Positions 24,924-35,687 of a stretch of DNA of 64,000 nucleotides are shown here, piece by piece. Numbering within the stretch: the first letter of the stretch is position 1; each line of letters begins with the position of its first letter. The stretch spans positions 13,819,255 to 13,883,254 of the forward strand of contig NC_087173.1 in the NCBI RefSeq assembly GCF_035594125.1, read 5' to 3'. The notes under the pieces were generated by a model. The model was not told the DNA's origin. It did no database searches and saw only the letters and a list, made by a program, of their open reading frames with translations. Position numbers and translations under genes: made by a program. Origin of the DNA: Scylla paramamosain (taxonomy: Eukaryota > Arthropoda > Malacostraca > Decapoda > Portunidae).

Positions 24924-26867
24924 CTAAAAAAAAAAAAAAAAGTACGCAAAGTATATTATATGAGGGATTGCTGCGAGGTGATTGTCCAACCTTTGTTTAA
25001 AAGTTTCTATTGTATTACTATCGACAATATATGCTGGATGAGAGTTCCAGACACTTATAATTTTATTGAAGAAATAATACTTAGCCTCGTCTGATCTGAA
25101 ACGCTTACCTATAATCTTGTAACCATTATTTCTAGTGGTGTTGGAACTGTCAATGATGATATAGTTGTTTACATTTACGTTATCAAAGCCCCGACACATT
25201 TTAAACAGCTCAGTTAAGTCTCCTCGCATTCGCCGTTTCTCTAAGCTGAACAAGTTGAGTTCCCTCAAGCGCTCCTCATAAGGCTTGTTCCGCAGTCGTG
25301 GGATCAACTTGGTAACTCTTCTTTGGACTCTCTCCAGCTTGTCTATATCTTTCTTGTAATGGGGTGACCAGAACTGGACTTGGAAGTGAATTATCGCCTT
25401 AACGTAAGCTAACTTCCAATCCTCGGGAACCTTACCGCATTTAAATGATTTGGTGAAAAGCAATGAAAGGGGCTTACAAATTTGAAATCTAGTTTCTTTC
25501 AGGACACGTGGTGCAATACCATCTGGGCCGGGGGCTTTGTCAGTTTTCATTTTATCAATTGATTATTTCTTTTTCATGAAAAACGCAGACAATTAAGGGG
25601 GTTATGTTGTGGAGCATAAGGAGTGGTTCGGGGATTGTATGAATATTTTCCTCTGTAAAAATTGAAGCAAAATAATCATTCAGTGTGTCCGCGATCTGAG
25701 TTTCTTCGGTGACAAAATTACCGTTATCTAGTGTAATGTGATTAATGTGAGATGTAATGACTTTTTTATTTCGAACGTAACCGTAAAATTCTTTGGGACT
25801 GGATTTAGCAATGCTTGCAATATACATTTCTAGATTTTTCTTACTCTGTCTAATGAGCTTTTTTGATTCGCGTCGGAGTCTGTCATATTCTAGTTTATCG
25901 GCCTCATTCTGAGAGAACAAATATTTACTGTAGGCACGATTTTTCTGCAGTAGTTGTGACTCAGTGTTGTTTGTCCACCATTTAGGTTTGTTTCTCTTGC
26001 ATGGACGTTTTTTACGCATAGGGATACATGTCTTCACACCATTTTATAAAAAGTAGCTACTTAAATTTCGCCCATGATTCTTCAATGTTACTTTCGCCAA
26101 GTTCAGCGTTCCAATCTGCGACAGAAAGAATTGACCTGAGTCTCTCGTAGTCTCCTTTTTTATAAATGAAAACTTTTTCGTTGCTAACAATGTCCTTATA
26201 TGCTTGAAGGCTGATGTTAAAAGAGACAATCTTGTGGTCACCCGTACTAAATTCAGGACCAATATTAACGTTAGATATTAAGTCATCGTTTGTTGAAAGA
26301 ACAAGATCTAATATGTTGTCACCTCGTGTGGGTTCTTGAACGTGTTGCTTTAGGGAACATTCTAATAAATTATTATACAAGTCGTGACCAGAGTGAGAGT
26401 TAAGTGGATTTCCCCATGAGTTAACAGGTAGATTGAAGTCTCCACAGATGACTATCAAAAGTGTTACTTATTTCAGTAATTTGATCTTGTAAATTCTTAT
26501 CAGAGGAAACATTGTGAACCGGAGGCCTATAAATAAGACCTATAGCAGTTTTCTTAGAACGTACTCTTAAATGCAAGAAGACTGAATCTATATTGTTAAT
26601 CTTTTCAGTTTTTAGTATGGTTGGCTGAAGACTGGCTTTCACATACAGCAATACACCGCCTCCTATCCTGTCTTTTCTTTCACTGCTGAACATTTCATAG
26701 CCTGGCAAGTTGTATTCCACAAGAAAGTCTCTGTTCGCAGAGTTCAGCCAAGATTCAGTAATACCAATAATGTGGTAGTTTTCTACAGCTGCCAGGGTTT
26801 CTAAATCTGAAAATTTATTTCTAAGGCTGCGAGCATTGATTAGGCAAGCTTTTATAGTGTTGCACAT
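24924..26867 (-). pseudogene. CR1-like ORF2 (endonuclease-RT), broken
   Basis: The frame starts at 26867 with ACLINARSLRNKFSDLE and has LIYRPP, VICGDFNLP and a STGDHKIVSF-like catalytic end, giving a nearly complete apurinic endonuclease split at about 26455. A linker follows (KWWTNNTESQLL and RRESKKLIRQSKKN). The RT N-terminus KAPGPDGIAPRVLKE then WKLAYVKAI is joined at about 25393 directly to the C-terminal QFWSPHYKKDIDKLERVQRR. All RT catalytic blocks, including FADD, are therefore missing. The C-terminal NTIETFKQRLDNH part is intact. Confidence 0.85.
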
Positions 26868-26889
26868 GGAGGTTGGGTTGTGCGAGGAG

Positions 26890-27839
26890 TCTACTAAGAG
26901 TCTGGAGCTACACGATCTTGCTGGTCTTTTTTTGGTCTGAAAATAGAAACTTTATTACTAAGGAGTCTGCCAAGTCGCGCTGCTCCAATTCCATTCAGGT
27001 GTAAACCATCCGGCTGAAACAGAGAAGGTTTATTGTAAAAGTTGTCCCAAAGATTAACAAAGTCTACACCTTCCTCTGCGCAGAGAGAACAAAGACGGCT
27101 GTTAGTGCTGAAGGCTCTGTTGTAGAAGGCAGCCGGTGCCCTGGTCCGGGGGAGGATACCTGAAACAATAATGTTATTGGATTTAGCGCTGTATCATCCT
27201 CTTGAACTTTTCCATGAGCTCTTCAGACCTAGTGTTTTCGACATCATTTGTACCTGCGTGAGTAATAAAGAGGGTATTATTATTAGATCCGCAGGCTGCC
27301 TCGTCGCATGCTGCCGTGATGTCGTCTAAGCGTCCACCAGGCATGCATAGACGCTTACGTGTCCTACGAGCCCTGCCACAGAACTCAGAGAGCTGACCTC
27401 TGACTATTGAGTCTCCGACCAGTCTCGTCTCTTGTGCATCTTCCTTTTCTTCAGCTAGGATCTGGTACCTGTTGTGTGTTGAGATGGGCAAAGATTTCTT
27501 AACATTAGTGGTGGTGGCACGATTACTGACTAAAGTGAATGGTGACTCTGCAAGCACAGCATGTGGGCGGGCAGGAGCCCCTGGAGTGGAGGAGGCAGGT
27601 CTGTCAGGGATGGCAGGAACATCTGTGGAGGTGCAACCTGTATTAGAGACAACGAACTCTTTTAGTGCTTCAAGCTGTTGCACGACGTCCTCATACTGCT
27701 TGCACTTCTCCTCGTATTTCTCGTTGAGTCTCTCTATCTTACTCTGGAGGTGACACAACCTGCAGGCAGAAGAATTCCGGAAATACTGAGGGGCAAACTT
27801 GCCACGACAGGCTTCGCATTGACTGAGAAGAGAAGGCAT
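26890..27839 (-). pseudogene. CR1-like ORF1: Cys finger, coiled coil, SGNH esterase
   Basis: The start at 27839 gives CxxC (8, 11) and CxxC (26, 29), a zinc-binding-like cluster, then a Glu/Lys-rich coiled-coil stretch (33-62). A linker is followed by an SGNH hydrolase pattern: LVGDSIVRG (GDS at residues 142-144), GGRLDDI and THAGTNDV (GTND at 196-199). The frame stops at 27183. One base later the next frame continues into IIVSGILPRTRAP and ends with DGLHLNGIGAARL (near 26985-27012), the Asp/His end of the catalytic triad. A single-base deletion therefore splits an otherwise complete esterase. CR1 ORF1 proteins with esterase domains are an established class. Confidence 0.8.
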
Positions 27840-27900
27840 GACTCATTAATCAGAGCGCTTTTGAAGTTTCAGAAAAGATGTGACCATAAATTGAGCAAAT

Positions 27901-28190
27901 GAAAAGTTTATGCATGGAAATCAGATACTGCTGTGTTAGATGCCTCCAACACTGGGAGTTAGCTCCCACAGGGTCTTGAAAATGCCACAAAGACCAATCG
28001 CTTGCCTAGAGTCTTGGTCACGAGTGAGACTTTTACAAACCGGCGCTTGCAGCTATGAGGAGGAGGTGGAGGAGGAGGAGGAATGGAAGTAAATTAAAAG
28101 ATAGAAGATGAGAAAGATGAGACAAGATAAATATAGGAGGAAGAGGAAGAATGACCTCTCACTTAACCTAACACAGTCTGGACCACTCAC
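27901..28190. other. intron sequence, no gene seen
   Basis: The 5' flank of the CR1 element and VIT/VWA intron 6. It includes a (GAG)n-rich stretch at about 28058-28085. Confidence 0.5.
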
Positions 28191-28317
28191 TTCTTGAAGA
28201 GCACTAAGAAGGATGAGCCGAAGCTGACAATGTTGAAGAGGCAACCCAGAGGTAGACTCTTCAGGAACAGAAGAAGTGTTGCCCGGGCACTCTCTATCTT
28301 TTGCCCATGCATGCTTC
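28191..28317 (-). CDS. VWA5A-like: VIT/VWA protein (VWA5A-like), exon 6 of those visible
   Basis: Two carried bases complete a glycine, and the exon then encodes SMHGQKIESARATLLLFLKS, then PLGCLFNIVSFGSS. This is the first VWA beta-alpha unit after the DxSGS motif and aligns with KETLILLLKSLPIGCYFNIY in vertebrate VWA5A. The acceptor (CACCAACAG) and the donor GTGAGT (28190-28185) are canonical. The phases (2 nt in, 2 nt out) match exons 5 and 7. Confidence 0.88.
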
Positions 28318-28684
28318 CTGTTGGTGAGGTCAGTTTAGATTAGGTTAGCACTGCACAACTACAGTACAAACTCACTGAGTCGAACTAATTTTGGGGTTAA
28401 TTTACGTTAGCTTAGTACAACCTTGCTGAGTTGGACCCTTGAAAATCCCAGTAACTTTCCTCACATCCTGCTTAGGAGTCACAGTAAGGAGTCATTGTTG
28501 AACTATTACTGGAAACATGGAAACATCCTTCAAAACCCCAGTAACTCCCTCACAGCCTGTTTAAAAAGCTATGAAAGGCATCATATCTGCTTAGTCCTGC
28601 ACTGACAAGCCTTCCAGCATCCCATCATATCAGTTCTTGGGTCCTACTGACCTTGTCCAGCTGTCCCACCTGCCTCCACCTCAC
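28318..28684. other. intron 5, CCAGTAAC repeat copies
   Basis: This intron contains two diverged copies of an AAATCCCAGTAACTTCCTCA-like repeat (about 28440 and 28540). No other coding sequence was found. Confidence 0.5.
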
Positions 28685-28898
28685 CTTAGCGGTCGATGAC
28701 AAAGATAATCTCATTCTTGCTGGAGTAGGTGTTGATGGGCACCTCTGGGAAGAGGTTCAGCATGAGCAGGTCATCCTTCATGATCCCAGTGGCAGAGCGT
28801 TCACCGGTCTCCCGCAACAGGTGGGGCCGGTAGGCACTCCTGTAGTACACCAGCATGCTCCAGTCGTGGTCGCAGCTGAACCCTCCGTCCTGGCTCAC
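28685..28898 (-). CDS. VWA5A-like: VIT/VWA protein (VWA5A-like), exon 5 of those visible; stop in MIDAS motif
   Basis: The exon encodes VSQDGGFSCDHDWSMLVYYR, then ETGERSATGIMKDDLLMLNL, then EIIFVIDR. This is the link between the VIT and VWA domains plus the first VWA beta strand. The acceptor (CATGCCGCAG) and donor (AAG/GTGAGG at 28684-28683) are canonical. The exon is 214 bp and ends with one base that pairs with exon 6 in phase. The codon after Asp-Arg is TAA (28688-28686). With exon 6 the protein would read D-R-stop-G-S-M, where the family has D-R-S-G-S-M. One C-to-A change from TCA would explain it. The stop removes the first MIDAS serine and truncates the product. Confidence 0.88.
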
Positions 28899-29071
28899 CT
28901 GCGGCATGGACAGGAGATTAGGTTGTGGCATGGGTTAGGTTAGGTTATGCTGCAATAGGTCAGGGCATCAGTTGGGTTAGGTTGCAATGCTGGATCAGCT
29001 GATGTTATTTTTATGGACAGAAGAAAGAAAACAAGACCTAAAAGGTTTATGGACGTAGAGAAGGAATTACA

Positions 29072-29078
29072 ACACACA

Positions 29079-29141
<63 letters not shown>
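29072..29141. repeat. (CA)n microsatellite
   Basis: About 35 CA units with one extra A, at the 5' edge of a CR1-like LINE. Confidence 0.97.
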
Positions 29142-29143
<2 letters not shown>

Positions 29144-29149
29144 AAAAAA

Positions 29150-31228
29150 ATTAAGAAAGTACTTTGTTATCGTGGACTGGAAAGACTTTGAACATGCAGA
29201 AGTTGTTCAGGAAAAATGGGATGAATTTATAAGGATATATAATACTGCTGTAGAGAAATTTGTACCTAGAGGAGAAAGATGTAGAAAAGGTAAGGAATAG
29301 TTCAATACAAAATGCAAAAAGGCTAGAAATTGTAAGTTAAATGGTTGGAATAGATGGAGAAAAAGATAAACTGAGAGCAGATGGAAGGAATATATTGATG
29401 CTAGAAACAAGTATGTTGGAATAATAAGAATGGAGAGAAAATACAATGAAAGAGATATAATAGAAAAGTGAATAAATGAACCCAAACTGTTCTTTAGACA
29501 TATTAATGGGAGGATCAAGAAGAGAGGTGTATCAAAACTGAAAGCTGAAGGAAAAATCTATGAGGATGCACAGGACATGGCGGAGGTTATGGGCAAAAGT
29601 TACAGATCAGTATTTACTGTGGAAGGGGAGTTTGATGCTGGAAGAGATAATTTGGTGAGGAATACGCTAAGTACAGTCCCAGTCAGTTATGATGAAATAC
29701 TTAAGATGATTGAGGACCTTGAAATAAATAAAGCATCTGGTCCAGATGGAGTATCAAACTGGATATTGAAAGAATGTAGAGAACAACTGGCTGATAAAAT
29801 TCACAGTATGGTGGTGACATCATTGTTGCAGGGAAGGGTACCAAAAGATTGGAAGAGAGCAAATATTACACCAATATTCAAAGGGGGAAATAAAGAAAAC
29901 CCACCAAATTATAGACCAGTGTCATTTACTAGTGGTGTAGTAAAAGAATGTGAAAGAACAATAAAGGAAAGATTGATGGAACACTTGGAAAGAGATAAAG
30001 TTTTGGTAAATTGTCAATTTGGATTTAGGCGGGGAAGATCATGCTCCATGAACTTATTGTCCTTTTAGTCAAAGGCAGTTGATATTGTGCAAGAGAGACA
30101 GACTAGTGATGGTGTCTACTTAGACTTGAAGAGGGCTTTTGACAAAGTACCACACCAAAGATTGCTATGGAAGATTAAAAAAAAAAAAAAAAATATGGAA
30201 AAATTGGAGGAAGACTGCTGGAGTGGATGAAGGATTATCTGGATGATAGAGAGATGAGAACTGTAATACAAAACCAGAATTCATCCTAGCTGAAAGTAAC
30301 TAGTGGTGTCCCACAGGGATCAATGTTGGGACCAATAATGTTTGTGATATATGTGAATGACATAAATGAAGAGATAGACAGCTATATGGACTTATTTGCA
30401 GATGATGCTAAGCTGATGAGAATGGTAGAAAATGCAAATGACTGTATGGTACTGCAAGACAATTTAAATAAGATAAATAGATGGAGTAAATCTTGGCAAA
30501 TGGAATTCACTTAAAGTAAATGTAAAGTAATGGAGTTTGGTAAGAGTAAAAAAATAATACAACATCATTATGGGATGGATGGTGTGAACTTAAAGAAATT
30601 AAAAGAAATGGATTTAGGAGTAACAGTTACTGAAAATTTGACTCCGGGCAGATACATTGATAGAATTACTGGAGAGACGATGAATTTGTTAAAAAGAGTA
30701 AGAGTGGCATTCTCATATTTGGATAAAGAAGTGATAAAAAAGTTGTTGATTTCCATGATAAGACCAAGTCTGGAATATGCAGCAGTGGTGTGGTCTCCTC
30801 ATACAAAGAGGAATATTATAAAATTGGAAAGAGTACAAAGAGCAGTCACTAAGATGGTTCCAGAGTTAAGTCGACCTATGAAGAGAGATTAAGAATGTTG
30901 GAAATTCCTTCCCTTGAAAATATGAGATTTAATAAACATCTATAGAATGATAAATGGTATGGAAAATGTGGACAAACAATGTATAGTAAATTTAGACACA
31001 CAGATTACAAGGGGACACAGTAAGAAGTTGAAGAAAGTTAACTGTAGAAGAGACATCAACAAGCATAGTTTTCCTCACAGAAGTGTGAACAAATGGAATG
31101 ATCTCAGTGAAGACGTTGTCAATGACGTAACTGTCCATGCTTTTAAGACTAAACTGGATAGATATAGAGACAGGATACTATGAGATTACTCTCCTCCCGT
31201 AAACCACAACTAGGTAAACACTAGGTAA

Positions 31229-31230
<2 letters not shown>
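29150..31230 (+). mobile_element. CR1-like LINE, 5'-truncated and degenerate
   Basis: The element encodes an RT linker (DWKDFEHAE onward) and KASGPDGVSNWILKECREQL (about 29730). It then has VPKDWKRANITPIFKGG, NYRPVS-like and FGFRRGRSCSMNLL blocks, and a LDLKRAFDKVPHQRLL block (about 30124-30160). GVPQGSMLGPIMFVIYVNDI (about 30307-30365) and LFADDAK (about 30392) follow. The C-terminal block is SMIRPSLEYAAVVWSPH. Stops and a T/A-run frameshift (about 30179) inactivate it. It ends in ACTAGGTAAA tandem tail units directly followed by (CA)n. It lies in intron 4 of the VIT/VWA gene. Confidence 0.88.

Positions 31231-31275
<45 letters not shown>
31231..31275. repeat. (CA)n microsatellite at LINE tail
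   Basis: The CA run starts directly from the terminal AAATAC of the CR1-like tail and ends 8 bp before the donor of VIT/VWA exon 4. Confidence 0.97.
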
Positions 31276-31277
<2 letters not shown>

Positions 31278-31282
31278 CAGAC

Positions 31283-31440
31283 CTGGGCAGACATGGCATC
31301 ATCAGTCAGGGTCACGTTGAGTGGGTCAGTGTGGGAGACGATCCGAGATATCTGGTGGTTACCACATACTTGTGCCTTCACCTCCATGGAGTAAGGCTGT
31401 GTCACATACACCCCTCGATCCTCCCACCTCCAGTCCCAAT
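31283..31440 (-). CDS. VWA5A-like: VIT/VWA protein (VWA5A-like), exon 4 of those visible
   Basis: After two carried bases the exon encodes WDWRWEDRGVYVTQPYSMEV, then KAQVCGNHQISRIVSHTDP, then VTLTDDAMSAQ. This aligns with the end of the VIT domain in vertebrate VWA5A (PYTLSMVATI and KTSAQV region). The donor CAG/GTCTGC (31282-31281) is acceptable. The acceptor at 31442-31441 was chosen because it keeps the phase set by exon 3 and follows a C-rich tract. The exon is 158 bp. Confidence 0.82.
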
Positions 31441-32346
<906 letters not shown>

Positions 32347-32645
32347 TCTCCCTGTGTGTGTGTGTGTTATATCGTTAACTAGAGAGAATTTAGTGTTGGA
32401 GTGCTAATTCACCTGAGGTACCAATTGGACTTACTTAACAAGGTAAAGAAGAAGTAATCCATCTTCTTCAATCAGAACACAACAAAACAGGGGCCATTCT
32501 TTCCGATATCAAAGGCTGGACTGGGCAAGTTCCGAAGCTTCGTGTTTGCGGCATTAAAGTTAGACCTTTGAGAGTCTGGCGGTGCTCTGTTGAACTTCAC
32601 CATCCTATGTGTGTGTGTGTGTGTGTGTGAGTGTGTGTGTGTGTG

Positions 32646-32725
32646 TTAATGGTAGCTGGGTGGTAAAGTGTTTGACTGTCTTAAGAGAGGCCTTGTGTTC
32701 GAGTCATTTAATACCGAAGGTTGTG
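32646..32725 (+). mobile_element. tRNA-derived SINE head, truncated
   Basis: An A-box-like TAGCTGGGTGGTAAAGTG and B-box-like TGTTCGAGTCA have tRNA-like spacing. (GT)n runs lie on both sides. Confidence 0.6.
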
Positions 32726-33720
32726 TGTGTATGTGTGTGTGTGTGTGTGTGTCGTGACAGAGACATTACACAATTTCTCTATATATTTACTAACAGCTAC
32801 TAAAATTAAATAAACGATACTCAGATTACTTTTTTTCCTTATTTAATGAATATTGCTAACATTAAAACATGCGTGTGTGTGTTTGTGTGTGTGTGTGGGG
32901 GGGGGGATGGGAAGGGGGGCAGGTGTGTGGTGTTCAGGAGGCTGGAAGCACGTGCACTGTTGCCGCTGCCATAATTATCGCAGTTTGAGTCAACAAAGAC
33001 ACCAAGAGAGCCAATTAGAACCCGGGGGTGGAGGAGGAGGAGAAGGAGGATGAGGAGGAGGAGGAGGAGGAGGAGGAGGATGAGAAGGAGGAGGAGGATA
33101 CAGTAATTAGAGATAGCTTTTGGCTCCCGCTCAGCTCCACCCGTGATGATGAAAACACTCACGAGCTCATAACTGGCCCTAATCCACTCCAGCTACAGGA
33201 GGAGTGGGGAGGTAGGGAAGTGAGGAGAAAAGAATTGGGTGTAAATAAAAGAAACGGGGAGGGAAAAGGGGAGACGAGAAGTAGTATGCTTCTTGAAAAT
33301 ATTATAACGTAGAGAAGGAAAATACATGTGCTACACAGCGACATCTATACAAAAATATAATAACATGGACTGCAATTGAAGCGAGGGAGAAAGAAGTGGG
33401 TGTAAATAAAAGAAAGGGAGAAGAAAAGGCAGACGAAAAGAAATATCAATCTTAAGTAAAAAGTATAAGATAGAAAACAAGTTGCAGGTATATCGTGTAA
33501 TCTTTACAGAAATTTGAGGGTAAAAGATAAACTAAAAAAAAGGCTTTTATTGAAGTGAGGGGTAAACCAATTTTGTGTAAATAAAAGAAATAGGGAGAGA
33601 AAAGACGAATAAAATAAATATATGGCTTAAGTAGAATAGTATAAAGTATGGAAACAGGATATAGGTGAAAAAAAAAATATTAATAATAAGGTAGTGAAAA
33701 ATATATATAAAGAGGAATCT
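32726..33720. other. intron 3, purine-rich, no gene seen
   Basis: A (GGA)n-rich stretch covers about 33026-33095. A GGTGTAAATAAAAGAAA unit repeats loosely (about 33239, 33399 and 33573) in diverged purine-rich repeats of about 170 bp. Confidence 0.5.
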
Positions 33721-33725
33721 ATAAA

Positions 33726-34500
<775 letters not shown>

Positions 34501-34502
34501 TC

Positions 34503-35140
34503 TTCATTATTAACTTTGGTCGCTGATGACTTTTTGTTCATTTACGTTTTTTTTTTCTTTTCCTCCTTTTTTTTGGATTTTATTGTTTTAGTTTCTTCTT
34601 TACTATCAATTTCTTCTTTCTTGATTTTGGTCGCTGATGACTTTTTTTGTTCATTTTCTACTTTTACGAGTATTTCTTCTTCATTCTTGTTTTTGGTCGC
34701 TGATGACTTTTTTTGTTCATTTTCTGCTTTTATTTCTTCTTCATTCTTGATTTTGGTCGCTGATGACTTTTTTTGTTCATTTTCTGCTTTTATTTCCTCT
34801 TCAATTTCTTCTTTCTTGATTTTGGTCGCTGATGACTTTTTTTGTTCATTTTCTGATTTTATTTCTTCTTCGACTTCTTCACTCTTCATTTTGGTCGCTG
34901 ATGACTTTTTTTGTTCATTTTCTGATTTTATTTCTTCTTCAATTTCTTCTTTCTTGATTTTGGTCGCTGATGACTTTTTTTGTTCATTTTCTGATTTTAT
35001 TTCTTCTTCAATTTCTTCTTTCTTGATTTTGGTCGCTGATGACTTTTTTTGTTCATTTTCTGATTTTATTTCTTCAGTTTCTTCATTCTTATTTTTGGTC
35101 GCTGATGACTTTTTTTGTTCGTTTTCTTTTATTTTCTCTT

Positions 35141-35146
<6 letters not shown>
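34503..35146 (-). CDS. Lys/Glu-rich tandem-repeat open frame (coding-like minisatellite)
   Basis: On the minus strand the unit ENEQKKSSATKIKKEEIEEE plus IKS recurs. The core GGTCGCTGATGAC (plus strand) appears nine times between about 34518 and 35110. Spacings vary (about 58-71 bp) but the frame stays open for over 600 bp, and length differences remove or add whole codons (KIKNEEEIKA, KNKNEEEILVKV). The last unit is out of frame after 34542. The frame opens in a (GT)n tract and has no proper ATG, so this may be an exon with an acceptor near 35146 or a non-coding minisatellite with fortuitous periodicity. It predicts a highly charged, probably helical protein. It lies 540 bp downstream of the KH gene on the same strand. 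Confidence 0.45.

Positions 35147-35180
<34 letters not shown>
35142..35180. repeat. (CA)n microsatellite
   Basis: A CA run adjoining the Lys/Glu repeat frame. Confidence 0.97.
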
Positions 35181-35182
<2 letters not shown>

Positions 35183-35254
35183 TCTCCTTTCGTCCATGTT
35201 AGAATCCACATATGCACCCGCGCACGTACTCACGCACACACAAACGCACGTAAG

Positions 35255-35580
35255 CAAATTAATCATGACTTTGAATATTATATAAGTTATGCCAATACAT
35301 ACACGCATTCATACATATGACTTCTACATGGCTATACATATATTATATACATATATTATATACAAATATTATATACATATTCACACATATTTCATCATAA
35401 CTTGGAACATTGTCAATATTATGATGGCCTTCTACATGGGAAAACATATAGGTACATATTCACACACATTTTATCATGACTTGGAATATTGTCATGGGTA
35501 CATATTCATGCATATGTCATCATAACTTGGAATATTGTCAGTTATGATGCCCTTCTATATGGCTATACATGTACACATTC
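35255..35580 (+). repeat. degenerate tandem repeat, about 90-100 bp unit
   Basis: Four drifted copies of a module with TCATAACTTGGAATATTGTCA, ATGATGGCCTTCTACATGG and CATATAGGTACATATTCACA. It includes a TATATTATATACATA sub-repeat. Confidence 0.75.
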
Positions 35581-35584
35581 ATCA

Positions 35585-35586
<2 letters not shown>

Positions 35587-35631
<45 letters not shown>
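35587..35631. repeat. (CA)n microsatellite
   Basis: A CA run just downstream of the KH-gene poly(A) signal. Confidence 0.97.
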
Positions 35632-35633
<2 letters not shown>

Positions 35634-35671
35634 AATACATATTAATAGACACAGAATAATAGATCATTTAA

Positions 35672-35677
35672 TTTATT
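35672..35677 (-). terminator. AATAAA poly(A) signal for the KH gene
   Basis: A canonical AATAAA on the minus strand begins 10 bp after the stop codon. The short spacing suits a compact intronless transcription unit. Confidence 0.45.
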
Positions 35678-35687
35678 AAATGGCGCC

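Larger units (their letters stand above)
24690..27900 (-). mobile_element. CR1-like LINE with esterase ORF1, RT core deleted
   Basis: This minus-strand element has ORF1 (27839 to about 26890) and ORF2 (from 26867). Its 3' end carries a GAATACAAAG tandem tail (plus strand, about 24701-24722). The order and the direct-repeat tail are typical of CR1. It lies in the VIT/VWA intron between exons 6 and 7, directly against the BS-like LINE tail. Confidence 0.85.

Noticed and set aside
28653..28943. Plus-strand 96-codon open frame
   Set aside because: It is antisense to VIT/VWA exon 5, whose splice sites and homology define the coding strand.
34503..35146. CRISPR-like array
   Set aside because: Regular repeats occur, but the spacing sequences are also repeats, the unit is coding-like and the DNA is eukaryotic. 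It is a minisatellite.
34516..35202. Plus-strand Phe/Ser-rich 228-codon open frame
   Set aside because: It is the antisense of the Lys/Glu repeats and ends in a (CA)n tract. The minus strand has the more protein-like composition.
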